Assembly (NCBI GenBank): GCA_034927285.1
Contig: JAYFQF010000011.1
Location: 1 to 64,000, forward strand
Length of the DNA: 64,000 nucleotides
Origin: JAYFQF01 sp034927285
GTDB lineage: Bacteria > Bacillota > Peptococcia > DRI-13 > UBA5745
Direction of reading: 5' to 3'
This document shows positions 23,733-32,395 of the stretch, piece after piece. A program made the position numbers and the translations under genes. A model generated the notes under the pieces. The model saw only the letters and a list, made by a program, of their open reading frames with translations, did no database searches and was not told the DNA's origin. The first letter of the stretch is position 1. Each line of letters opens with the position of its first letter.

Positions 23733-24647
23733 TCAGGCGAAAAGCCCGCCGATCTGTTTCACGATTTCCCAGCCCTTCAGCAAAAGCGATCCAACCGACA
23801 GGGCAAACAGAATCAGGTATAGCTGTTTTACCTTCTCCGGCCTGCCTTTGATCAGGGCTTCCGCCGCTTCCTGACGCAAAGTCCGCAATTCTTCTCCGAT
23901 ATTGATCAGATAAACCTCGGCCTCCTCATAGCCGCTTTCCACCGCCAGAGATAAGGCGGAAGCCAGCCGGTTTATGGCCGGCAGATCAAAAGAGGCGCTG
24001 AAGCTGGCCAGAGCCGCCCGGGAGCCCCGGGTCCGGATATCCTCCGTCAGGCCCTTCAGCGCCTGGCCCATGGCCTGGCCCGCACCGGCTGCCGCCTCCT
24101 CCAATGACGAAAGGTAATCTCTGCCGCCGGCAAAGCAAATCCGCAGGCGATCCACCACTTCCGGCACTTCCCGGATTAAAAGCTGCTGCCATTGCCGGTA
24201 GCGCCGGTCCAGAGCCGTCAACTGCCGGCGGAATAAAACCGCCGTAAATATCGGATAACAAAACACCGTCCACCCTCTGTCCAGCAAAACGGGCAGAGTC
24301 AGGGCCGGCAAGGCCCCGGCGGCGCAGCGGATCAGTTTCTCAGTCAGGTAGCGGCGGCTGTCTTCCGGCAGCCCCATCAGTTCCAGACGGCGGTCCAGCT
24401 TCTGCCAATCGTCTTTTTGCAGATTTATCAGCCTGGCTCCTGCTTCCAGACAGTCCATGGCCCGTCGCAGGCCCCGGCTGTCCAGATCCGTCAGGGTTTC
24501 TTCCTGCCCTTCCCTATCGCTTAAGGCCGCATAACCGGCCCAACGATAAGGTTCTCTTCTTTTGCGCCGCTCTTTTTGCGCCAGCCAAAGCAGACCGGTA
24601 AACCAGAGGGCCCAGAAAAAGGAGATAAAAAACGATATCCCTTCCAT
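23733..24647 (-). CDS. TadC-like inner-membrane platform protein
   Basis: A 304-residue type II secretion system F-domain protein. It has an N-terminal helix (about 4-22), a pair of membrane helices around residues 110-150 (AAGALPALTLPVLLDRGWTV), and a C-terminal helix ending near KQIGGLFA. The central cytoplasmic part includes EVPEVVDRLRICFAGGRDYLSSLEEAA and an alpha-helical repeat, typical of TadC. Its ATG overlaps the tadB stop codon (TAATG). With TadB it forms the membrane platform driven by the TadA ATPase. Confidence 0.85.
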   Translation of the reverse strand: MEGISFFISFFWALWFTGLLWLAQKERRKRREPYRWAGYAALSDREGQEETLTDLDSRGLRRAMDCLEAGARLINLQKDDWQKLDRRLELMGLPEDSRRYLTEKLIRCAAGALPALTLPVLLDRGWTVFCYPIFTAVLFRRQLTALDRRYRQWQQLLIREVPEVVDRLRICFAGGRDYLSSLEEAAAGAGQAMGQALKGLTEDIRTRGSRAALASFSASFDLPAINRLASALSLAVESGYEEAEVYLINIGEELRTLRQEAAEALIKGRPEKVKQLYLILFALSVGSLLLKGWEIVKQIGGLFA

Positions 24648-25525
24648 TACAATTCCTCCACATTCAGGGAAATGTAGCTCTGTCCCTTGATCAGCACATA
24701 AAGGCTGCCGGACAGATAAGCCGCCATCAGGGCTTGTCCCGGCAAGGTGGAAAAAAATACATTTTTCCCTTCTCCTGTAGAAAAAAACGATAAGATCAGC
24801 GGAAAACTCCAGGCGGTGGCAAGTGCCAGATAAAGCTGACGCTTGCGGGCCGCGGCTTTTTGAGCGGCCAGCCGTACAGCCTGTAAATCCTGTTCCAAAG
24901 CGCCTACCGCCGTATCCAGGGCTTTTACCGCCTGGGGTGACCAGCCCTCTTTCTGAGCCTGCAGCATAGTCCGGACCACGCTGTCAAATTTCCGCAGGCC
25001 CATACGTTCCTGCCAAAGTTCCAAGGCCTCCTCCAGGCCCGAGCCCAGCCGCAGTTCTTCCAGGACCCGGCCCAAAACAGGCGCCAGCCGGTGGCCGGGC
25101 TGGACTGCCAGCTGCACCTCCATTGCCCGGATCAGGCTGCCCTGATCCGGCAGGCGGGCCACTAACTGACGCAGGCAGTCCGCCAAGGCGGCTAAATCCT
25201 CAAGACGCTTCCGGCCGCGCCTTCGGCTGATCAAAAGTCCCGGTAAAAAAGCGGCCAAAAACCAGCCAAAAACCAGCAAAAGCAGATTTCCGGTAGCCAG
25301 GTATAACCCGGCGGCGGTGACCAGGCTTACTGCCCAGACTGCCAGGGTCTCTCTGCTGCTCCAGGCCACGCCGTAACCGGCAGCCTTTTCCTGCAGCAAC
25401 CGGTTCTGCCGTCGCCAATATCCGCCGACGGCTTTTCGTTCCCGGCGCCCTTCCGTCAGCATTAAAACGGCAGCGCAGACTGTCCACAAGGTAAACAGGG
25501 CGGCGGTGAGAAAAGAAATCAGCAT
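24647..25525 (-). CDS. TadB-like inner-membrane platform protein
   Basis: A 292-residue F-domain membrane protein. Two N-terminal helices (MLISFLTAALFTLWTVCAAV, then about residues 60-95), a cytoplasmic four-helix domain with LRQLVARLPDQGSLIRAMEV and ELRLGSGLEEALELWQERMG, then C-terminal helices (YLALATAWSFPLILSFF; LMAAYLSGSLYVL). ATG at 25525 has GGAGG 7 bases upstream and overlaps the end of tadA by 7 bases; the longer frame to 25591 has no ribosome site. It pairs with TadC in the pilus platform. Confidence 0.87.
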   Translation of the reverse strand: MLISFLTAALFTLWTVCAAVLMLTEGRRERKAVGGYWRRQNRLLQEKAAGYGVAWSSRETLAVWAVSLVTAAGLYLATGNLLLLVFGWFLAAFLPGLLISRRRGRKRLEDLAALADCLRQLVARLPDQGSLIRAMEVQLAVQPGHRLAPVLGRVLEELRLGSGLEEALELWQERMGLRKFDSVVRTMLQAQKEGWSPQAVKALDTAVGALEQDLQAVRLAAQKAAARKRQLYLALATAWSFPLILSFFSTGEGKNVFFSTLPGQALMAAYLSGSLYVLIKGQSYISLNVEEL

Positions 25526-27144
25526 ACTCCTTCCTCCCGTTCTCCTGCCCTCCATGGCTTTACCGGGATATCCGGCAGCAAACCTTTCCATGGCTCTGCC
25601 GCCTCACCCGTTCCTTCCATCGTAGCGCCGGCATTTTCCCGGTCTTGCCAGTGTCTTACCTGGTCCGGGTCTGCCAGACCGCCCAGCAGCTTCTCCGCCA
25701 GCTCCCCGGAGATACCGCCGCAGCGCCGGTGGCTTCCCGTCACTTCACCGGCGGCGTCCACTCCTTCCTGCCGAAACCGGAATATGGACCGGCACAGGGG
25801 CTTTTTCGCCTCCTCATAGCCGATCAGCTCCGCCACCTCGGTAATGATCCTGCGCCTTCCCAGCTTTTGCTGAAAAATGATCAGGTCCACGGTGGCTGCC
25901 AGCTGAGCCGCCACAATCTCATCATTATAGCCGTCTCCCGCCAATTGGACGATTCTTGTGGCCGCGTTGGCCGCCGAGCTGGCATGTATCGTAAAATAGG
26001 TACTATGCCCGGTGTTCATGCTTTCGTGGGCCTGACGACAGGATTGGGCGTCCCGCACCTCGCCGATAATCACTTTTACCGGCCGCATTCTGAGGGATAC
26101 CTTAGTCAGCCGGGCGATATCGAAACGTTTTTCCTGGTTTTCATGATCCTTGGCCTGCAAAGCCACGATGTTGTGGTACTCCCGGTAGCCGCTGCGCCGC
26201 CGGAGCATCAGCTCCGGGGAATCTTCTATGGTAATGATCCTGGTATCCTTATCAAAATACAAGGGCATGGCCATCAGCGTGGTGGTTTTGCCTGAATTGG
26301 TGGCGCCGGCGATAATACAGTTGCAATAAGGCAGTACCTGCCGAAAAAACGCATCCATTTCGCCGCTGATAGTTCCCATCGCCATTAAATCTTCGGGTGT
26401 TACCGCCTTCTCGGAAAACTTCCGGATGGAAGCGCAAGTCCCTTCTGCCGCCAGCCCTCCCCTGTCTGTTCCCAAAACGGCGCAGATCCGGTATTTTTCA
26501 AAAAGGCTGTCGATGTGAGGCTCATTGGCGGTCAGCACCTTTCCTCCGGCCATCAGCATTTTGTTCAGCATCACTTCCAGATGCGCCTCGCTTTCAAACC
26601 CCAATTCCGGATGGTATTCCTCCCGGCCGTTTTTCTCCAGATAGACGTCCCTGTAGGTGTTTATATCAATATTGGTCACCTGGGAATCGTCCAGGGCCGG
26701 CTGGATAGGGCCATAAAACAGCAATTCTTCCTGAAGTCTCCGGGTCAGCTCCCCCGGGGAGAATTCAGGCAGTCGCAGCCCTTCTGACGCAACGATCCTG
26801 GCAATACAATCCTTAAGTTTTTCCCGGCTGACCGCGTCAATCAGGGCCAAAGCCAGCCGGCTGCCTTCCTCCTGGCGCAGCCGCTCCCGAACCTGACGGG
26901 CCAAAAGGCGGAAAGCCTCACCGCCGGCGGGAGAAAACCCGGCCTTGTTTTGCCATGCCGGCGGTCCCCAGACAGGAATGCCGTTTTCATCTTCTCCTCC
27001 TGCCGGCATACCGTTTTTATCTTTCCCGTCTGAGAGCATGCCGGGGAAATGCCCTCTGCTTTGCTCTGTCTCCCGGTTCTTTTGCCGCAGTTGCCGCTCC
27101 TCTTCCTGAAAAAAATAGAGCAGCGGGTCAAAGGTTCCTTTCAT
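25519..27144 (-). CDS. TadA/CpaF-type secretion ATPase
   Basis: Hexameric ATPase powering Flp pilus assembly, 541 residues. The N-terminal ~95 residues are low-complexity and charged, with repeats of a DKNGMPAGGEDENGIPV type. The secretion ATPase core follows: SQVTNIDINTYRDVYLEKNG, Walker A GATNSGKTTTLMA (about 279-291), the Asp box ITIEDSPEL, Walker B-like KVIIGEVRDAQS (about 355), and a His box THAS-like HSTYFTIHASSAANAATRI. The pattern is CpaF-like rather than PilB-like, as there is no tetracysteine zinc motif. The gene is followed by tadB with a 7-base overlap, and preceded by the CpaE-like gene after 9 bases. Confidence 0.94.
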   Translation of the reverse strand: MKGTFDPLLYFFQEEERQLRQKNRETEQSRGHFPGMLSDGKDKNGMPAGGEDENGIPVWGPPAWQNKAGFSPAGGEAFRLLARQVRERLRQEEGSRLALALIDAVSREKLKDCIARIVASEGLRLPEFSPGELTRRLQEELLFYGPIQPALDDSQVTNIDINTYRDVYLEKNGREEYHPELGFESEAHLEVMLNKMLMAGGKVLTANEPHIDSLFEKYRICAVLGTDRGGLAAEGTCASIRKFSEKAVTPEDLMAMGTISGEMDAFFRQVLPYCNCIIAGATNSGKTTTLMAMPLYFDKDTRIITIEDSPELMLRRRSGYREYHNIVALQAKDHENQEKRFDIARLTKVSLRMRPVKVIIGEVRDAQSCRQAHESMNTGHSTYFTIHASSAANAATRIVQLAGDGYNDEIVAAQLAATVDLIIFQQKLGRRRIITEVAELIGYEEAKKPLCRSIFRFRQEGVDAAGEVTGSHRRCGGISGELAEKLLGGLADPDQVRHWQDRENAGATMEGTGEAAEPWKGLLPDIPVKPWRAGEREEGVC

Positions 27145-27153
27145 TTCCTTGGC

Positions 27154-28038
27154 CTACAGCCGGACAGAGCAGCCCGCCACAGCCCTCGGGCGCCAAAAAT
27201 CCCCTTCTTCCATCGGTTCCGTTCCCGGGTCTGCGGAATTTTCCAGGTCCCGGTCGCCATCGTGAAAACCGCCGGACAGGTCCGTCCGGCAGAGAGCTTG
27301 CCTATCCCCTTCTTCAGAAATCTCAAGGTCCGCCGTCTTCTCCTCTTGCCGGGCCGTTCCAGACCAGTCCAGAGCAGCCGCCAGTTTCCTTATCTCCCAA
27401 GGCAAGGGCCTGACGCCGGATAATAGGCTCCCTTTTTTCTTTTTGCTCTGCAGCAGAGATTCCACCGGTTTCAGTTCCCCGGAAACCGCCAGAATGAATT
27501 GGTCGGCTGAATAGCCGTAGATCTTTACCAGCCGGCGCAGCGCCGCCAGGATATACGCCAGGTCTGCCGGCTCTTCCACGGGAATGATGATCTGATCCGA
27601 GATTTTCAGGGCAAAAAAGGTCATGGGACTGGTCAGCTGGCCTTGACAATCAAAAATCAGTTTGTCCATACCGTTTTTTTCCGCCAGGGCCTCTATTGCA
27701 CCGGCAAAAGCGATCAGCGTTTCCATATTCACCCGGGAAGTAGCCGGGCAATCCGGTATGGCGTAAACGCTGGCCGGCAGCACCCAAAGTCCCGGCCTGC
27801 TCTCATTGACCAGCTGCCAGCTCAGCTCCTCTTCCCGGTCCAAAGTCAGAATGGCGGTTTCCGTATTCCTTATCCGGTCCATATGTTCCGATATGAAGCC
27901 CAGCCTCGGCAATCCCAGGCAGGGCAGCTCACAGAGCAGGGTCCTGCTTTCCTCAGCAATCCTGCAAGCCAGGGAAAAGCTCAGTTCGGATACGTTGCCG
28001 CCGGTACAGGACCAAACGGATAAAGTCTTTATTTTCAT
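27154..28038 (-). CDS. CpaE/TadZ-like ParA-fold protein with degenerate P-loop
   Basis: A 294-residue protein that follows the ParA/MinD fold pattern but is probably not an ATPase. The expected deviant Walker A near the N-terminus reads SCTGGNVSELSFSLA (about 10-24), without the lysine and serine/threonine that hold phosphate. Other ParA-like elements are TLLCELPCLG, KLIFDCQGQLTSPMTFFALKISDQIIIPVEE and DQFILAVSGE. The last ~70 residues are acidic and unstructured. TadZ/CpaE proteins localise Tad machines at the cell pole. It sits between a second CpaE-like gene and tadA. Confidence 0.75.
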   Translation of the reverse strand: MKIKTLSVWSCTGGNVSELSFSLACRIAEESRTLLCELPCLGLPRLGFISEHMDRIRNTETAILTLDREEELSWQLVNESRPGLWVLPASVYAIPDCPATSRVNMETLIAFAGAIEALAEKNGMDKLIFDCQGQLTSPMTFFALKISDQIIIPVEEPADLAYILAALRRLVKIYGYSADQFILAVSGELKPVESLLQSKKKKGSLLSGVRPLPWEIRKLAAALDWSGTARQEEKTADLEISEEGDRQALCRTDLSGGFHDGDRDLENSADPGTEPMEEGDFWRPRAVAGCSVRL

Positions 28039-28070
28039 TGAAAATCTCCTTTCTTTTGCCGCCCCAATCT

Positions 28071-29801
28071 CTATCCCGTAAAGAAACGATAAAGCTCGGC
28101 GGCCAGCTCTGCCGTGGTTGCGGAGCAGCGGCCCGGCTTCCGGCGAAAAGCGGTGAGCCGGATAAACTCTTCAATCACCGCCTTGGGTACTGTCAACCAG
28201 TGAAGGTCTTTACCTGCCAGTTCCCTGTCGGCGGATTCTTTCCCCTCTTCCCCCAACAAAAACAGGCCGTTTTCCTGCCAGCGTCTGTGCAGTCCGATCA
28301 TACGGTTAAAGCTGCCGGGCCAGGGCTGAGCGGCAAAAACCAGCCGCCAGCCCGGCGGCTTTATTCCTTCCGGGCTGAAAGTCCCGGGACCAAAACCAAT
28401 ACAAAAAATACAGGGGAAGGCTTTTTCTAACAAAGCCCACTGGAGCCATGCGGAAAAAAATCTTTCCCAGCAGCGGTCCGTCTCCTGCGGCGGCGTATGG
28501 TCATCGGGCAAAAACCAGAGCGAGCCGGGATAAGCGGCCGCGGGCTGCGGAGGATCAAAGCTTTGAGGGTCTTGGGCATAAACCGGCCCGTTAAAACAAT
28601 AATCCGCAAAGTCGATTTCTTTCCCTGAAGCAAAATCCTTCAGCAACCGGTGCAGATTTCGGCGGGGATGGCGCAGCCCCAGCGCCGTAGCCAATCGGGA
28701 GCCCGATCCCGGCAACTCCAAAACTAAGACGGGAATCCCCCGGCGGGAAAGCTCAAAAGCGCTGAGGATAGCCGCCGCATAGATCAGCAGGCTGTCATCC
28801 TCCGAGTAAAACAGCACGGTAGCCGCCGGCCGGAATCCGTCGGAAAAAGCCAAACCGGCAAAAGCCTTTTCTTCTGAAGCGATACCGCTTTCCCGCTCCT
28901 CTGAAACAATGCCGTTTTCCCTCTCCTCTGAAGAAATGCCGTTTTCCTGCTTTCCGGAAAGGAAAAACCTCAGGAAGTTTTTTCTTTGCCCTTCTGCCTT
29001 GAAAAATCCCTCTTTGCCCGTTTTTCTTCCTGTGGGGGTTAACTCCTGATTGAAAGCCGGGGCTGCTTCTACCTGGGACGCTCCTTTCGTGTCCTCCCGG
29101 GAAGACTCTGCTCCTTCCAAGGGCGGCGTTTTACCGTCAAAGCCTGTCTTATGACAGGAAGCTCCTTTTATTCTCCAGGCCTTTCCCTGGGGCTTAACCA
29201 CTCCTTTCAGCCTGATCCGTCCTTCCATTTCCGTAAGCCAGCGCCGTCCGCGATTCAGCCAACTCTCCGTGTCCTTCTCTGCCTGCTCCGGTAAAGGCAA
29301 AGTGGCCAGATAGGCCTCCAACTCCCGGAAGCTGCGACTCTCTGTCAGAATCCTCGCCAGGCTTACCTCATCCAGAAAATCCGTAAACCAGAAATCATAA
29401 AATCCTTGACCCATCAGTTCAATCAAAAGCTCAGGATCCCGGTTTTTCTCCGTGGGCAGCAAAAGCTTAATTTTTGCTTGGCCCGCAGCCTGGCGCAGTT
29501 CCGACAGCTGTTCCAGCAGCAGCCTTTCCGGCTCTTTTTTCCAGAGAGGACAGCGGCGATAGAAGTTCAGACAATTCACCAGTAAAATTTCCGGTTTTTC
29601 TTCAACCTCCGAGGCTGCTTCCTCTCCTCTTTCCGCAGCGTGACGAAAGCTGTCGGCGGCCTGACGGAAACTATCGGTGGCTTCGCAGATGTCCTGCCAG
29701 ACCGTACCTTGGGTATATTCCTGGGGCAGAGTCAAAGCAGCCGCCGTATCGGGAGAAAAAAACACCAAATTCACCCTTCTCTTTCCACCAATCCTTTTCA
29801 T
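28071..29801 (-). CDS. Large CpaE/TadZ-like protein, first gene of the Tad operon
   Basis: A 576-residue protein. The N-terminal ~170 residues resemble an atypical receiver domain (EILLVNCLNFYRRCPL; KIKLLLPTEKNRDPELLIEL). A long disordered linker (about 195-325) contains three near-identical nonapeptides (ENGISSEER, ENGIVSEER, ESGIASEEK). The C-terminal half is ParA-like (AATVLFYSEDDSLLIYAAAI; IPVLVLELPGSGSRLATALG) but again lacks a canonical Walker A lysine. GGGAGG abuts the ATG at 29801 with no spacing, so a start at a nearby TTG/GTG (about 29762-29775) is possible. Position and fold suggest a polar localisation factor. Confidence 0.72.
   Translation of the reverse strand: MKRIGGKRRVNLVFFSPDTAAALTLPQEYTQGTVWQDICEATDSFRQAADSFRHAAERGEEAASEVEEKPEILLVNCLNFYRRCPLWKKEPERLLLEQLSELRQAAGQAKIKLLLPTEKNRDPELLIELMGQGFYDFWFTDFLDEVSLARILTESRSFRELEAYLATLPLPEQAEKDTESWLNRGRRWLTEMEGRIRLKGVVKPQGKAWRIKGASCHKTGFDGKTPPLEGAESSREDTKGASQVEAAPAFNQELTPTGRKTGKEGFFKAEGQRKNFLRFFLSGKQENGISSEERENGIVSEERESGIASEEKAFAGLAFSDGFRPAATVLFYSEDDSLLIYAAAILSAFELSRRGIPVLVLELPGSGSRLATALGLRHPRRNLHRLLKDFASGKEIDFADYCFNGPVYAQDPQSFDPPQPAAAYPGSLWFLPDDHTPPQETDRCWERFFSAWLQWALLEKAFPCIFCIGFGPGTFSPEGIKPPGWRLVFAAQPWPGSFNRMIGLHRRWQENGLFLLGEEGKESADRELAGKDLHWLTVPKAVIEEFIRLTAFRRKPGRCSATTAELAAELYRFFTG
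28880..28962 (-). repeat. Three-copy 27-bp coding repeat
   Basis: Three in-frame 27-base units encode the nonapeptides described for the 28071-29801 gene. The copies differ at a few positions, so the array is an older duplication inside the linker. Confidence 0.75.
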
Positions 29802-29837
29802 CCTCCCTTCTTTGACATTTTCTTGCTTTTTAAGATA

Positions 29838-29865
29838 AGTCTACCATATTTTTCCATATAGTCAA
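29838..29865 (-). promoter_or_regulatory. Promoter of the Tad operon
   Basis: On the minus strand TTGACT (29865-29860 region) and TAGACT (29843-29838) are 16 bases apart, in an AT-rich stretch 37 bases upstream of the first Tad gene. Confidence 0.6.
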
Positions 29866-29939
29866 CCATTAATTTCAAACATTTTCCATTTTTGATGTTT
29901 TTCAGGAAAAATGAGTAATTGATCAGAGTCAGTAAGTAA

Positions 29940-29977
29940 TAAAAAAACACCAAACCGGATTTTCATCCGGATTTGGC
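29940..29977 (-). terminator. Intrinsic terminator upstream of the Tad operon
   Basis: GCCAAATCCGGAT pairs with ATCCGGTTTGGTG around GAAA, followed by seven Ts on the minus strand. It backs up the terminator at 30087-30137 for the methyltransferase gene. The stretch 29978-30086 contains nothing else I can name. Confidence 0.88.
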
Positions 29978-30086
29978 ATTTTGAGTCTTATCGTTTAATT
30001 GGGGTGCTTTTGCCCCATGACAAGCGAGACGGCCAGGCCGCGCTGTCCAGTTCATCAGTTCAATAAGATCTGGAGCAAAACAATAT

Positions 30087-30137
30087 AAAAAAACAGGGTA
30101 TTGTATCTAAAGTAAGGTACAATACCCTGTTTTTTTA
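30087..30137. terminator. Bidirectional intrinsic terminator
   Basis: ACAGGGTATTGTATC (30093-30107) pairs with GGTACAATACCCTGT (30116-30130), flanked by As on the left and seven Ts on the right. It lies past the stop of the RNA methyltransferase gene. Confidence 0.9.
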
Positions 30138-30222
30138 TAGAACTCTTTTAGTCGGCCATACTTGATGAGCGCCAGGCGCCAAGCAGGTCCCGTCACTTTT
30201 TTCGCGGCTGCTCTTTTTTGCC

Positions 30223-31368
30223 TTACTGCAGCCTCGGCGGCCTGGGCCCATGGAACTGAAACAGCCGGCATTCTAAAAAGCCGTTAAAAAGCTTGGTGTT
30301 CTTTGTAGCCTGACCGCCGAATGCTTCCTCAAAGCCTTGATGAGAAGTCAAAATGTAAAAGGACCAGGTATCCAGGGAAGCAAAGACCTGGCCCATCAGC
30401 CGGTAAAGCTCCGCCGCTTCCTTTTCCTGTCCCAGCCGCTGGCCATAAGGCGGATTGGTGATAATGGCTCCATATTTTCGGGAACTCTTAAAATCAGCCA
30501 CATCCCGCCGCTGAAAGTGAATTTTTCCCTCTACCCCGGCCAGCTTGGCATGATAGCGGGCCAGGGACAGTACTTTTTCGTCAATATCGTAGCCTTCGAT
30601 CCGAAGGTCGGGCTGAGGCAGGACCAGCGCTGCCGCTTCCTCCCGGGCCGCCTTCCACAAAGCCGCCGAAATTTGCGGCCAGGCTTGGCAGGCAAAACTC
30701 CGGTTGAGACCCGGCGCAATATTCATGGCCTTCAGGGCGGCTTCAATAGGGATGGTCCCCGAACCGCAGAAAGGATCCGCCAAAGGCTGATTGGGGCGCC
30801 AATTGCTCAAGGTCAACAGCACCGAAGCCAGAGTTTCTTTCAGCGGAGCCGTGGATCCCAGCTTTCGCCAGCCCCTTTTATGCAGCCCTTCACCGCTGCT
30901 GTCGATAACTACCGTGACGATATCATTGGTGATTTTAAAATCCACCGGATATACCGGCCCGGTTTCCGCAAACCAGGATACCGCGGGATATTTTCGGCGC
31001 AACCGTTCCACGATAGCCTTTTTTATGATGGATTGGCAGTCCGGAACGCTATGCAGCGTAGATTTGACACATTTTCCATTGACCGGAAATGCCGCGTCGG
31101 CAGTAAGCCAATTTTCCCAGGGCAGCGCGGTTACGCCTTGAAATAACTCTTCAAAGGTAGCTGCCGGAAAGCTGCCGGCTTCAATTACGACCCGTTCTCC
31201 CTGGCGTACCCAAAGGTTCAGCCGGACAATATCGGCCGGGCCGCCCGAAAGCGATACTCCGCCTTTTCCCACAGTCAGCCCTTCCGTATACCCCAGACGG
31301 TTCAGTTCCCGCCGTAAAAGCCCCTCTACTCCAAAAGCCGAGGTCACGGTTATTTTTATGTCTTTCAT
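30223..31368 (-). CDS. THUMP-domain class I RNA methyltransferase (YpsC/RlmL-like)
   Basis: A 381-residue SAM-dependent methyltransferase of the RlmL/YpsC type, which modifies guanine N2 in 23S rRNA in characterised members. The N-terminus forms a ferredoxin-like plus THUMP domain (TSAFGVEGLLRRELNRLGY to about residue 150). The SAM-binding domain has LADPFCGSGTIPIEAAL (about 195-211) and the catalytic motif IITNPPYGQRLG (about 300-311). GGGAG is 7 bases before ATG. It is a single gene, followed by two terminators. Target nucleotide is inferred from the family only. Confidence 0.92.
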   Translation of the reverse strand: MKDIKITVTSAFGVEGLLRRELNRLGYTEGLTVGKGGVSLSGGPADIVRLNLWVRQGERVVIEAGSFPAATFEELFQGVTALPWENWLTADAAFPVNGKCVKSTLHSVPDCQSIIKKAIVERLRRKYPAVSWFAETGPVYPVDFKITNDIVTVVIDSSGEGLHKRGWRKLGSTAPLKETLASVLLTLSNWRPNQPLADPFCGSGTIPIEAALKAMNIAPGLNRSFACQAWPQISAALWKAAREEAAALVLPQPDLRIEGYDIDEKVLSLARYHAKLAGVEGKIHFQRRDVADFKSSRKYGAIITNPPYGQRLGQEKEAAELYRLMGQVFASLDTWSFYILTSHQGFEEAFGGQATKNTKLFNGFLECRLFQFHGPRPPRLQ

Positions 31369-31471
31369 CGGTTTTCTCCCATCCTGTCATTTTCCATCCG
31401 TTTCATTGGTCTATTATATCATGAATCCGCCATAGCACCATAATCCGCCAACTGCGGCTCCAATCCCTGCC

Positions 31472-31567
31472 CGGCTGGGAATGAGATCCCCGGCCCGGAA
31501 CGAGATCTTTGACCCGCAAACGAGGTCCTTGGGCCGGAAACGGGGCCCACGGCCGGAAGCGATACAC
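31472..31567. repeat. Degenerate ~20-bp tandem repeat, five units
   Basis: Five imperfect units of 19-20 bases, beginning about 31473, 31492, 31512, 31531 and 31551, share a core like CCGGAAACGAGATCC followed by T/G-rich bases and GGCC. Confidence 0.65.
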
Positions 31568-31804
31568 TCAGCCTAAGGGAAAACAGACAAACCAGGCAAT
31601 CCAATTGCTGAGCAGCTATGTTTTCAGCAAAAATCCCACTTTTATTCTCGATTTGCTGAAATGATGCAGGAAGAATTATCAATAACAGACAGAAGATAAA
31701 ATCAAGCGATAATTAATACTGATAAGTCAAAAGGCAGATACGCCAAATACTTATCCCTGATAAACCTCGAACCGGAATCACAGTTGGCCACGTGCGAAAA
31801 AACA

Positions 31805-31850
31805 AGAAAAAACAGCGTTCCAACATCCGGGAATGAAGGAAGCGCTGTTT
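31805..31850 (-). terminator. Intrinsic terminator of the GNAT gene
   Basis: AACAGCGCTTCC pairs with GGAACGCTGTT (one bulge) and is followed by TTTTCTTG on the minus strand, 10 bases past the stop. Confidence 0.8.
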
Positions 31851-31858
31851 GCTGTTTA

Positions 31859-32284
31859 TCATAATTTCTTTTTATATCCCGCGTTTTCGGAAGAAAAGCC
31901 CATGGAGGAGTAGAAAGCACAGGCGTCATGGCGCAGCTTTTCCGTCACTAAGATGATCTGGCTGCAGCCGGCGGAAGCCGCTCGGTTTTCCAGTTCACGG
32001 TACAGCAGCTTGCCGACGCCCTTCCTTCTTGCTTCCTCAGCCACAATCATGTTTTCCAGCACCATGAAGGGCTTGCAGTCGCCGTACAGTTCGTAGCAGA
32101 TAACCCCCATGACTGAGCCCGCCAATCGATTTTTCTCCTGATAACCCAGCAGGATATAGGAGGAATTAAGGGCCAGCTCCTGAAATTTGGCCTTCATTTT
32201 CTCCAGATCCGACTCCTCGTTCCAAAACAGTCGATAGAGCCGGGCCAGTTGCGGCAGGTCGGAGGGCTTCAATTCTCTGATCAT
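31859..32284 (-). CDS. GNAT-family N-acetyltransferase
   Basis: A 141-residue GNAT enzyme that transfers an acetyl group from acetyl-CoA to an amine. Typical elements are MIRELKPSDLPQLARLY at the N-terminus, LENMIVAEEARRKGVGKLLY with the acetyl-CoA loop R-R-K-G-V-G (about 91-96), and LRHDACAFYSSMGFSSENAG, the closing Y-x-x-x-G-F motif. ATG at 32284 is chosen; a GTG three codons earlier is possible, and the ribosome site (GTGGAG) is close to both. It follows argH by about 110 bases on the same strand and might share its transcript. The substrate is unknown. Confidence 0.88.
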   Translation of the reverse strand: MIRELKPSDLPQLARLYRLFWNEESDLEKMKAKFQELALNSSYILLGYQEKNRLAGSVMGVICYELYGDCKPFMVLENMIVAEEARRKGVGKLLYRELENRAASAGCSQIILVTEKLRHDACAFYSSMGFSSENAGYKKKL

Positions 32285-32395
32285 CTTCTCCACCCCACTA
32301 TTATTGGATTATTCATCTGCTCCAGCGTCATCAGCCAACCGCTTCCTCCCCGGCAAGGTTCAGTAAAGAGCCGGGCGATAAAGCGGGCAAACAGG

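Larger units (their letters stand above)
31369..31858. other. Gene-free region with degenerate tandem repeats
   Basis: About 490 bases between the methyltransferase and GNAT genes. It contains the repeat array at 31472-31567 and, at its right end, the GNAT terminator. The minus-strand frame 31419-31682 runs through the repeats without a ribosome site and is not accepted as a gene. Confidence 0.6.

Noticed and set aside
31472..31567. CRISPR array
   Set aside because: Units are only ~20 bases, degenerate, without unique spacers of regular length, and no cas genes are present.
31419..31682. 87-codon minus-strand frame upstream of the GNAT terminator
   Set aside because: It runs through degenerate tandem repeats, has no ribosome site and no recognisable fold.
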